From positions 62,001-126,000 of the forward strand of contig NZ_JAAVJL010000001.1 in the NCBI RefSeq assembly GCF_012863495.1: 64,000 bases of DNA, given 5' to 3'. Below, piece by piece: positions 1 through 6,805 of this stretch; the first letter of the stretch is position 1; each line of letters opens with the position of its first letter. A program made the position numbers and the translations under genes. Source of the stretch: Pseudanabaena yagii GIHE-NHR1 (GTDB lineage Bacteria > Cyanobacteriota > Cyanobacteriia > Pseudanabaenales > Pseudanabaenaceae). Below the pieces are notes generated by a model, which was given only the letters and a program-made list of their open reading frames with translations, had not been told where the DNA came from and ran no database searches.

Positions 1-243
1 TTTACCACGAGGAGTAGAAGCGAAGTTGTTGCCTGCTTGTTGGGTGGTGTAAGGGAATTTTTGATATACAGCGTTTGCTGCACCTTCAGCCAAGCTGGAA
101 GCCTTAGCACTCAAGGTTTTTGCAGCATCAAGGCTAGCGGCGGCGGTACGCAAGCGACCAAAAGCTGCTTGCATTTCAGGAACGCTGATATAACGACCTT
201 GAGAATCGGCTGTAGCAACTGCTTCGGTTAAAGGAGTCTTCAT
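1..243 (-). CDS. cpcA: Phycocyanin alpha subunit, N-terminal 81 codons (cut by window edge)
   Basis: The alpha chain pairs with CpcB to form the phycocyanin hexamers of phycobilisome rods and carries one phycocyanobilin. The reverse strand from 243 reads [20 protein letters not shown] and continues to a KFPYTT...GNNF segment, which is the classic CpcA start. Only the first half of the usual 162 residues is inside the window, so the chromophore cysteine is not visible. The start is preceded by a GAGG ribosome-binding site. It lies 172 bases downstream of cpcB on the same strand, the normal cpcBA order, so co-transcription is expected. Confidence 0.96.
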   Translation of the reverse strand, partial: MKTPLTEAVATADSQGRYISVPEMQAAFGRLRTAAASLDAAKTLSAKASSLAEGAANAVYQKFPYTTQQAGNNFASTPRGK

Positions 244-415
244 GTTTAATTTACCTCTAAAAAGTTATTTGAGACTAAAAATGGATTAGACAAAAAAGGA
301 ATTGTGCAAAAAGGATTATGCAAAATTTTGCGATAAGGCTAGTGAAAGCAAATTTTAATCAGCTTTGTGAATTGATTTTTTATACAATTAAGTCAATTCA
401 GCAAGCTTGAAAAAT

Positions 416-934
416 TTAGCCAACCGCTGCTGCTGCCTTGTCAAAATAGCTAGCTACTTCAGCCATAAGAGCGCTACAGTCGCCACGAGTTACGCCATTA
501 GGATCGTTAGCAAGTGCGATCGCTGCTGCTTTCATCTTTTCAACGCCTACTGCAACTGATCCACCAGGTACGCCCAATGCGCTGTAGGTTTCACGCAAAC
601 CATTAAGGCAACGATCTTCCAATACACTTGCGTCGCCAGCATAGATAGCGTAGGTAACATAGCGAAGGATGATGTCCATATCACGCATACAAGCGGCGAT
701 ACGACGATGAGGATAAGCATTTCCACCAGGAGCGATCAATTGAGGCTGATCTTCAAATAGTGCACGAGCAGCATCTGTAACGATCGCAGAAGCGTTGGAT
801 GTAATACGGTTAACAACGTCTAAGCGCTTTGTTCCGTCTGCTACCACTTGTTTCAAAGCATCGATTTGAGAATCGGTAACGAAAGCACCGCGAGTATCTG
901 CCTGAGCAACTACTTTAGTAAAAGCATCTAGCAT
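416..934 (-). CDS. cpcB: Phycocyanin beta subunit
   Basis: Light-harvesting phycobiliprotein of phycobilisome rods. The 172-residue length is exactly that of CpcB. Visible landmarks are the bilin-binding cysteines C82 (in AACMRDMD) and C153 (in RGDCSAL), the conserved N72 after PGG that is methylated in phycobiliproteins, and the C-terminal [12 protein letters not shown]. First gene of the cpcBA transcript, with an AAGGAGACTC ribosome-binding site just upstream of the ATG. Phycoerythrocyanin beta is similar and also has both cysteines, but the following cpcA start makes phycocyanin far more likely. The pigment is made by the PcyA enzyme encoded immediately upstream. Confidence 0.96.
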   Translation of the reverse strand: MLDAFTKVVAQADTRGAFVTDSQIDALKQVVADGTKRLDVVNRITSNASAIVTDAARALFEDQPQLIAPGGNAYPHRRIAACMRDMDIILRYVTYAIYAGDASVLEDRCLNGLRETYSALGVPGGSVAVGVEKMKAAAIALANDPNGVTRGDCSALMAEVASYFDKAAAAVG

Positions 935-1515
935 TTAAAGAGTCTCCTTTTTATTAATTAAATATATAAATTGAGAATGATTCCGTACCTTCTTAATTGA
1001 TTGGGATATTTATTTCGCGAAACACCCAATTCATAAGATTCCTCAAGCATTAATTGAGTAAAGCGATAACCAAGCTTCTCAATTTACTTAATGGAACTAA
1101 ACCTTAACTTTGTAAGTTTTTTGGTTCAGTGGCTTTTGGATTGAGTTGATTAAAACAACTAATTTGTGCAGATTTTGTGCAATCCATTAAAAGCTCAAAA
1201 TCAAGTTAACTAAAACTTCTGAAGAATATCTATAAACCTTGATCTAACAAGGCATCTAAGCTTTTTTACCTAACCTTAAAGTATGAACCTATCGTTGCAT
1301 TTAGTTTCATTTCTTTACAATATAAAGATTAGTAACAAACTTAGATTTTGGCTTTTTTACTATACTTATTTGCTGAATATAAAGATGGGTATGTAATTTA
1401 GCTACGCCATTTTTAATTTTTTTATTTAGTTTGCGAAAGTTTATCCATAAGTAAACAATTGTTAAGGGTATACCATTATGCAATTCTTTACATTTATTTA
1501 TATATTCACCCAAAA
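935..1515 (-). promoter_or_regulatory. Long AT-rich cpc promoter/leader region
   Basis: About 580 bases without a convincing gene between pcyA and cpcB. The strongly expressed cpcBA transcript must start here on the reverse strand. The sequence is AT-rich, with an imperfect inverted repeat around 1092-1130 (GAACTAAAC against GTTTTTTGGTTC on the other side) that could form a leader hairpin. The short reading frame at 1307-1528 has no cyanobacterial protein character. No individual promoter box can be assigned with confidence. Confidence 0.5.
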
Positions 1516-1544
1516 GAGAAGGGGGCACTTTGTGCCCCCTTCTC
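1516..1544 (-). terminator. Hairpin terminator of pcyA
   Basis: Perfect 13-bp stem (GAGAAGGGGGCAC paired with its complement) with a TTT loop, starting two bases after the pcyA stop and followed on the reverse strand by a TTTTG run. It separates pcyA from the cpc leader. Confidence 0.85.
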
Positions 1545-1546
1545 CT

Positions 1547-2287
1547 TTACTCAACGTAATCAAAAAGCATGGTTGTCATGTAGCGTTCTGTCCATTCTTC
1601 TCCAAAGGATTTTTCGAGTACCCGTCGCGTTTTGTCATTTTGCTGTTGCTTTTGGCAGTAGTAGCGATGACCAGCCCGAATCTTGCTAATCTCTTCGGAA
1701 GTACTAAAAGGAGTTGTGGCAACGGAGAGTTGACAATGCAAAGTCAAGATCGATCGCACTCGGTCTAGGAAATCTGCCTCTTCGCGATCGCCCATTGGAC
1801 GGATAAACAAACAAAATTGCGAGAAAATATCGCCCCACTGTGGCAATTCGCGAGGTTGCTCGAAGTTGACTATCGGTAAATTTGATAAAGCTTGATGATA
1901 GCTGGGTGGTAAGGCAAAATCAGGATAAAGAGGAGATAGATCAGCGATCGCAGCACTAATTCCTGCACGACCACCTACTAAGTCGGCTCCAAAGATAGGA
2001 ATATCATACTCAGCATTAGGAAACATCACACAATGGAGAATATCCAACCCATTACCCACCTGCGCTAGTTCTAAATGTAGCTTCCGAAACTGTGGTGTGC
2101 TGTAGCAATGATTTTCGATTACTAGCCTTTCACCTTCCAATGCACCTTCTACATAACCGAGATCTTCTGGAATTTGATAGGGAGATAAATCTAGGTTTTC
2201 TCGCCATACGGTTTCGATGCAATTCGCTAAATCACGAATTAAAGGATATTGTTTCTCTCGTAGTGATGCTTCTAGAGTTTGGGACAT
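1547..2287 (-). CDS. pcyA: Phycocyanobilin:ferredoxin oxidoreductase
   Basis: Reduces biliverdin IXalpha by four electrons from ferredoxin to phycocyanobilin, the chromophore of phycocyanin and of many cyanobacteriochromes. The 246-residue length and whole-protein sequence fit PcyA. The catalytic residues known from the Synechocystis enzyme (E76, H88, D105) align with E73, H85 and D102 here (HLELAQ, DILHCVMFP, GADLVGG), all offset by three. Cytoplasmic. It lies directly upstream of the phycocyanin genes on the same strand but is separated by a strong hairpin, so it is probably a separate transcript. Confidence 0.97.
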   Translation of the reverse strand: MSQTLEASLREKQYPLIRDLANCIETVWRENLDLSPYQIPEDLGYVEGALEGERLVIENHCYSTPQFRKLHLELAQVGNGLDILHCVMFPNAEYDIPIFGADLVGGRAGISAAIADLSPLYPDFALPPSYHQALSNLPIVNFEQPRELPQWGDIFSQFCLFIRPMGDREEADFLDRVRSILTLHCQLSVATTPFSTSEEISKIRAGHRYYCQKQQQNDKTRRVLEKSFGEEWTERYMTTMLFDYVE

Positions 2288-2366
2288 GGGTCTATATCTA
2301 AAGTTAATCTAAAAAAATATTAGTAAAGGGGATTTGTTATGCGAAACGCCACATATCCAGATTATT

Positions 2367-2470
2367 TAAGTAGCTGGGTGCAATTAAATATAAAACCCCA
2401 AAACCTGTGGCGCACGCTGCGCGTGCGCCACAGGTTTTGGTTCTATTTTTTAATTACGCCTAGCTACTTA
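2367..2470. repeat. 104-bp foldback (MITE-like) element
   Basis: Outer arms 2367-2390 (TAAGTAGCTGGGTGCAATTA...) and 2447-2470 are inverted repeats with about four mismatches. They enclose a perfect inner palindrome with 20-bp arms at 2398-2417 and 2421-2440 and a TGC loop. It fills the gap between pcyA and the response regulator. There is no coding capacity. The two-layer structure recurs elsewhere in the window. Confidence 0.7.
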
Positions 2471-2553
2471 TGTGAATATTCATTCTCTCACCGTCCGCTA
2501 GCATAATTGACGCAGTAAAAGTTAAGAAATATAGCTATAGCTAAATTCCAAAG

Positions 2554-2588
2554 CCCAATTTCAAAGAGCGGTGCTCTTTGAAATTGGG
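2554..2588. terminator. Perfect palindrome downstream of the response regulator
   Basis: 16-bp perfect arms (CCCAATTTCAAAGAGC and its complement) around a GGT loop, six bases after the response-regulator stop. It may act as a terminator, although no long T tract follows. It belongs to the palindrome set described in the findings. Confidence 0.6.
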
Positions 2589-2594
2589 GGGCAA

Positions 2595-3782
2595 TTATTG
2601 CCGATAGGCGCTAATGCGTTGCAAGCGATTGCGAATGCGGTTAGCCAGATCGATACCTGCGATCGGTTTACATAAATAGTCATCAGCACCGACACTAAAG
2701 GCGAGGTTTTGCGTATGCCGATCGCTTACAGCGCTTAAAAACAAAACTGGTAAACGTTGCCATTGAGGATAGCTACGGAGAGCCTGACAAATATCTATTC
2801 CATCAAAGGGGGGGATATTCACATCTAATATGAGGACATCTGGTAATACGGCTTCTAAAACTGACCAAAACTCCTGTGGATCATCTAGGGTCGTAACTTT
2901 AAATTCCCAAGGTGCAAGTAGCTCTGGTAGCGATCGCAAATAGTCAATATCATCATCGACAACCATTAATTTGATTGCGGCTTGAGGTTGCTTGATGGTG
3001 AATGAAAGCGATGAGTTAGCGACGATTGGGGTTAACGGGAAATCTACGCCAGATAAATCAGGTAAATTAGAAATCTGTGATGTTTTTGCTGATTCTAAAT
3101 CTGGACTCTTATCTGGTGCTTTGAGGTAATAGCCTCGTCCATGTACGGTGGCAACAAAATCTGAGGGAGCGCCTGCTTGGACTAACTTGTGACGCAAGCG
3201 GCGAATATGCGATCGCACGGTTGCCTCGGAGGGAAAATCATCGGAAGACCAAAGGCGATCAAGAATTTCGTCAGCACTGAGTAAATGTTGACTATCACGT
3301 AGCAACAGTTCTAATAATTCATATTCTTTATTGGTTAGTGTTAGCGGCTGACTATTATAAGAAACTTCACAGGTACTAGGATTGAGTAGTAAATCTCCCC
3401 AAACTAACAAAGGAAACGAGCTGGCATTGCTCCTTCTCAATAAAGCACGAACCCTTGCAATTAATTCTGGCATATCAAAGGGTTTGACCACACAATCATC
3501 TGCGCCTGCATCTAGTCCATTTACTTTGACTTTACTACTATTTTCGGTAATGAGCAGAATGGGCATCGTATAGCCTTCTACTCGAAAGCGATGACAGAGA
3601 TTGATTCCATTTAAATTTGGTGATGTAATATCGAAGATAAACAGGTCATATTCAAAGGTTGAGCCATAGCTCCAAGCTGTTTCGCTATCTTTAACTACAT
3701 CAACGATGTAATGATGTGCGGTGAGATGTTTAGTTAAATTAGCGATTAAGATTTCATCTTCTTCTATGAGTAATATCTTCAT
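2595..3782 (-). CDS. Response regulator with REC - winged helix - REC architecture
   Basis: Predicted two-component transcription factor. From the ATG at 3782 the protein has 395 residues: a receiver at about 1-120 (start MKILLIEEDE, phosphoacceptor D51 in FIFDITSP, KPFDMPEL), an OmpR/PhoB winged helix at about 125-220 (EATVRSHIRRLRHKL, VHGRGYYL), a linker, and a second receiver at about 270-390 (VVDDDIDY, LILDVNIPPFDG, CKPIAG). An in-frame start 19 codons upstream is rejected because that extension is encoded by the palindrome at 3809-3857. No kinase gene is adjacent, so the partner is unknown. The two-receiver form is typical of cyanobacterial regulators. Confidence 0.9.
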   Translation of the reverse strand: MKILLIEEDEILIANLTKHLTAHHYIVDVVKDSETAWSYGSTFEYDLFIFDITSPNLNGINLCHRFRVEGYTMPILLITENSSKVKVNGLDAGADDCVVKPFDMPELIARVRALLRRSNASSFPLLVWGDLLLNPSTCEVSYNSQPLTLTNKEYELLELLLRDSQHLLSADEILDRLWSSDDFPSEATVRSHIRRLRHKLVQAGAPSDFVATVHGRGYYLKAPDKSPDLESAKTSQISNLPDLSGVDFPLTPIVANSSLSFTIKQPQAAIKLMVVDDDIDYLRSLPELLAPWEFKVTTLDDPQEFWSVLEAVLPDVLILDVNIPPFDGIDICQALRSYPQWQRLPVLFLSAVSDRHTQNLAFSVGADDYLCKPIAGIDLANRIRNRLQRISAYRQ

Positions 3783-3808
3783 ATACAGCCTTGAGGCTTT
3801 AAGTAGTA

Positions 3809-3857
3809 CAAAGAAATTTTGAAAGTGTGTCTCCGCCACACTTTCAAAATTTCTTTG
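3809..3857. repeat. Perfect palindrome, 21-bp arms
   Basis: CAAAGAAATTTTGAAAGTGTG and its exact complement around a 7-base loop, in the gap between the methyltransferase and the response regulator. It contains the TTTTGAAAG...CTTTCAAAA motif shared with the palindromes at 6753, 59308 and 60368. Confidence 0.75.
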
Positions 3858-3886
3858 GGGTTTAATTTAGCGCAAAGCGCTGCAAT

Positions 3887-5083
3887 CTATTGGGGCGTTA
3901 ATAAGATGATTTGTTGCTGCTGGAGCGATCGCACATCTTCTAAAGTAGCCTCAACGGACTCTAGGATCTGCGCGACGGTTTGACCTTTATTTTGATTGTC
4001 ATCAGTAGCTAACAGGAACTTCCATGCTGACTCACTGATTTTCACAAGCTGATAGTTGTAATCAAAGAAATGAGCACTATCGCGCCAGCCATAAATACAG
4101 GGACTCGGCTCAGGAATGGCTCTGAGTAATTCTGCATCAACTTGCCAAGTCTTCTTCTCAAGCGGCGGACGGACTAAGAAGAACTCATAATGGGAAATTG
4201 TCTGCGGATCGAGAACTTCGATGAGGCGATAACGTTGGCGCTCAGTAAGATGTTGCGATCGCGCACTTAAGTCAGGGGCTTTGCCGATCAAGCGATTTAA
4301 GTCCCATACTTGCGGATTGGAGAAGCCAAGGAATTCTAATCCTGAGGCATCAATTAATTCAAAGAGAGTATTTACATTGTAATTAAGCTCTTGGGGATGC
4401 ACATACATATCCGCAAAACAAGCATCCTGTTGATTTTCCGCCGCCCAACGTTCAGTTTCACGACGACGGAGCGCATTAGTCTCAGGCAGATTCGCAAATA
4501 TTTCCCTACCGATTTTCACGCCATCAACATAATCGCCTCGCTTATCACCTTGCAATAAAGCGATCGCTTCCTGCATCAAACGAATTTCCCAACGTCCTAG
4601 TTCGCCATACACAAAAATATGTAGCAATCCTCCGGGAGCAAGCTTATTTGCTAGAGCCTGTATGCCACGGATGGGATCGGCGGTATGGTGGAGAACGCCT
4701 ACGGAATTGATTAGATCAAATTCTCCTTCCAATTGATCAGCATCAAATAGACTGAGGTGATAGAATTCTGCTCTAGTTGCACCTGACCTTTTACAGCGTT
4801 CTTTGGCAACAGCGAGAGTTCCTTCACTGAGATCGATGCCGACAACATGAGCTTCGGGATTGAGATGGACAAGATATTCGGTGCTTACGCCTGAGCCACA
4901 GCCCGCATCGAGAACGCGAATATCATTTTTAGTAGGTTTTTGTCCAGTACAAAAGTTATAGGCAGCTTGCCAATTCCAGCGCCAGTTATATCCGGGAGGT
5001 GGCTCATCTAGGAGGGGTTCTGGTGGGAAGGGGTAGGTGTTGTAGAGTTTGGCAACGGCTTCGCTGACTTTGGGATCGGACAT
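3887..5083 (-). CDS. Class I SAM-dependent methyltransferase
   Basis: 398 residues. The methyltransferase core lies at about 50-170: motif I VLDAGCGSG at 57-65 for S-adenosylmethionine binding, acidic loop VVGIDLSEGTL, motif INSVGVLHHTADP, and post-motif KLAPGGLLHIFVYG. A C-terminal half of about 200 residues (with YVHPQELNYNVNTLFELI and an EFFLVRPP segment) has no domain I can name; related proteins with this tail are common in cyanobacteria. The substrate cannot be told from the sequence. Single gene, facing away from the GxxExxY gene. Confidence 0.88.
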   Translation of the reverse strand: MSDPKVSEAVAKLYNTYPFPPEPLLDEPPPGYNWRWNWQAAYNFCTGQKPTKNDIRVLDAGCGSGVSTEYLVHLNPEAHVVGIDLSEGTLAVAKERCKRSGATRAEFYHLSLFDADQLEGEFDLINSVGVLHHTADPIRGIQALANKLAPGGLLHIFVYGELGRWEIRLMQEAIALLQGDKRGDYVDGVKIGREIFANLPETNALRRRETERWAAENQQDACFADMYVHPQELNYNVNTLFELIDASGLEFLGFSNPQVWDLNRLIGKAPDLSARSQHLTERQRYRLIEVLDPQTISHYEFFLVRPPLEKKTWQVDAELLRAIPEPSPCIYGWRDSAHFFDYNYQLVKISESAWKFLLATDDNQNKGQTVAQILESVEATLEDVRSLQQQQIILLTPQ

Positions 5084-5120
5084 GGGTAATTTTAAAATTA
5101 TTTTGGTATTTTAGGAATAT

Positions 5121-5148
5121 AAACCACAAAGGCACGGAGACACAAAGG
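5121..5148. repeat. Left inverted repeat flanking the GxxExxY gene
   Basis: 28 bases beginning AAACCACAAAGGCACGGAGA. They match the complement of 5544-5571 at 25 of 28 positions. The repeat ends four bases before the start codon of the enclosed gene. Confidence 0.8.
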
Positions 5149-5152
5149 GATT

Positions 5153-5542
5153 ATGAGAGAGGCGATTTCGGAGGGGGTGAATCAGGTGGCTAAGGAGATT
5201 GTGGATTCGGCTTTTCAGGTGCATTCTACGTTGGGGGCTGGGTTGTTGGAAAGTGTTTATGAAATTTGTTTGGAGCATGAGCTAAGGAAAAGGGAGATAA
5301 GGGTAGAGCGACAAGTACCGATTCCTGTAATTTATGATGGCGTAAGGCTTGAAGCTGGATTTCGTCTAGATCTCTTAGTGAATAACTGCGTCATCGTCGA
5401 ACTGAAAGCCGTAGAATATCTCTTGCCAGTACATACCGCCCAACTCATGACCTACCTCAAACTCACCAAACACCGCCTCGGACTCCTAATCAACTTCAAC
5501 GTCCCCCTCATCAAAGACGGACTCAAACGCATCGTCCTCTAG
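5153..5542 (+). CDS. GxxExxY family protein (PD-(D/E)XK-like)
   Basis: 129 residues. The family signature GLLESVY lies at 30-36. A nuclease-like core follows, with D73 (RLDLLVNN), E83 and K85 (VELKAVE), matching a PD-(D/E)XK arrangement, and then the typical HTAQLMTYLKLTKHRLGLLINFNV block and a C-terminal GLKRIVL. Members are small, sporadic proteins of unknown role. Whether this one cuts DNA is inferred only from residue pattern. The gene sits exactly between two 28-bp inverted repeats (5121-5148 and 5544-5571), unlike its neighbours, which suggests arrival as a small cassette. No ordinary ribosome-binding site other than AAAGGGA is seen. Confidence 0.9.
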   Translation: MREAISEGVNQVAKEIVDSAFQVHSTLGAGLLESVYEICLEHELRKREIRVERQVPIPVIYDGVRLEAGFRLDLLVNNCVIVELKAVEYLLPVHTAQLMTYLKLTKHRLGLLINFNVPLIKDGLKRIVL

Positions 5543-5543
5543 A

Positions 5544-5571
5544 CCTTTGTGTCTTTGTGCCTTAGTGGTTT
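5544..5571. repeat. Right inverted repeat flanking the GxxExxY gene
   Basis: 28 bases beginning CCTTTGTGTCTTTGTGCCTT, two bases after the GxxExxY stop. It is the inverted partner of 5121-5148. Confidence 0.8.
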
Positions 5572-5608
5572 CCTTCCCCAATCAAAATCAGTTTTTAGGA
5601 CATTTAAA

Positions 5609-6760
5609 ATGGCTCCCGTTCGTCTATGCAGCGTTACCAAAAAATTTGCAGAAAATACAGTTCTTCGAGAAATTGATCTAGAAGTAGCCGATCGCGAATT
5701 TCTGGTCTTGGTAGGTCCCTCAGGATGCGGCAAAAGTACATTATTGCGGTTAATAGCTGGCTTAGAGGAAGTAACGGACGGCTCCATTTATTTAGGCGAT
5801 CGCCAAATCAATCACCTACCGCCCAAAGTCCGCGATATTGCGATGGTGTTTCAAAGTTACGCGCTTTATCCCCACATGACCGTTTATAACAATATTGCCT
5901 TTGGCTTGAGACGGCAGCGATCGCGTAATTTGTCACCCCTTGCTTGGCTATCACCTACAAGTAAAAAACAAAAGTCTGAAATCGATCAACGGGTACAGCA
6001 GGTTGCGGAATCTCTACAAATTTCCCACTTACTCAGCCGCAAACCCAAGGAACTATCGGGCGGACAAAAACAACGGGTTGCCCTCGGTCGAGCGATCGCC
6101 CGCAATCCTCAAGTCTTTTTAATGGATGAGCCGCTATCAAATCTTGATGCTCAGTTACGCAGTGATACGCGATCGCAAATTGTGCAGCTACAAAAGCAAT
6201 TACAGGTCACAACGATCTATGTGACCCACGACCAAGTAGAAGCAATGACCATGGGCGATCGCATTGTGGTCTTAAATAAAGGCGATATTCAGCAAGTGGA
6301 TACGCCGTTAAATATTTATCGTAAACCTGCCAACGTTTTTGTAGCGGGATTTATGGGTTCACCACCGATGAATTTTCTATCAGTACAGGTCGATAGTAAT
6401 GGCAATCTGCATGGTGAGAGTTTGCATCAGCCGATTTCTATTAATGAGTTATCAATTAATCAGATAGGACGCGATCGCGCTTTTACCCTTGGCTTCCGTC
6501 CCGAAGATTTACAGCCAACAGATGCCGAAAATGCTCATTTAGAAGGCTCTGTCGAACTAGTCGAAGCGCTAGGCTCGGAAACCATTGTGCTATTAAAACT
6601 CGCGAATAGTGAAATCAGAGCAAGGGTTTCCGCCGATATTAGCTTGGAATATCATTGGCAAATTGGCGATCGCAGTTTTTGGCGCTTTGAATTGAATAAG
6701 CTCTATGCCTTTGATGCCGATTCAGGTGTTACGTTGCATCATCCCTATCAAAAGTTTTGA
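5609..6760 (+). CDS. ABC transporter ATP-binding protein, MalK/UgpC type
   Basis: Energises uptake of a sugar or glycerol-phosphate-like solute in this family. 383 residues from ATG 5609, chosen over an upstream in-frame start because the N-terminus then matches the family (MAPVRLCSVTKKF). Visible: Walker A GPSGCGKST, Q-loop MVFQSYALYPHMTV, signature LSGGQKQR, Walker B VFLMDEPLSNLD, H-loop YVTHDQVEAMT, then a regulatory TOBE/MalK-type C-terminal domain from about 260. An insertion of about 30 residues rich in S, K and Q follows the Q-loop region. No permease or binding protein is adjacent, which is common for shared MsmX-like ATPases. The stop codon lies inside the palindrome 6753-6789. Confidence 0.92.
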   Translation: MAPVRLCSVTKKFAENTVLREIDLEVADREFLVLVGPSGCGKSTLLRLIAGLEEVTDGSIYLGDRQINHLPPKVRDIAMVFQSYALYPHMTVYNNIAFGLRRQRSRNLSPLAWLSPTSKKQKSEIDQRVQQVAESLQISHLLSRKPKELSGGQKQRVALGRAIARNPQVFLMDEPLSNLDAQLRSDTRSQIVQLQKQLQVTTIYVTHDQVEAMTMGDRIVVLNKGDIQQVDTPLNIYRKPANVFVAGFMGSPPMNFLSVQVDSNGNLHGESLHQPISINELSINQIGRDRAFTLGFRPEDLQPTDAENAHLEGSVELVEALGSETIVLLKLANSEIRARVSADISLEYHWQIGDRSFWRFELNKLYAFDADSGVTLHHPYQKF

Positions 6761-6789
6761 AAGCGCGGCAAAGCCGCGCTTTCAAAACT
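6753..6789. repeat. Perfect palindrome overlapping the ABC ATPase stop codon
   Basis: 17-bp arms AGTTTTGAAAGCGCGGC and complement with an AAA loop; the TGA stop at 6758-6760 is part of the left arm. It may serve as a bidirectional terminator between the convergent ATPase and helicase genes, although no T tract follows. Confidence 0.75.
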
Positions 6790-6805
6790 CTAAATTGCAT
6801 AAACT

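Noticed and set aside
1307-1528. 73-codon reverse-strand frame in the cpc leader
   Set aside because: AT-rich, lysine/isoleucine-rich by composition, no ribosome-binding site, and its start lies inside the pcyA terminator hairpin; looks like chance.
3783-3839. N-terminal extension of the response regulator (19 codons)
   Set aside because: Encoded by the palindrome 3809-3857; the protein family starts at MKILLIEEDE.
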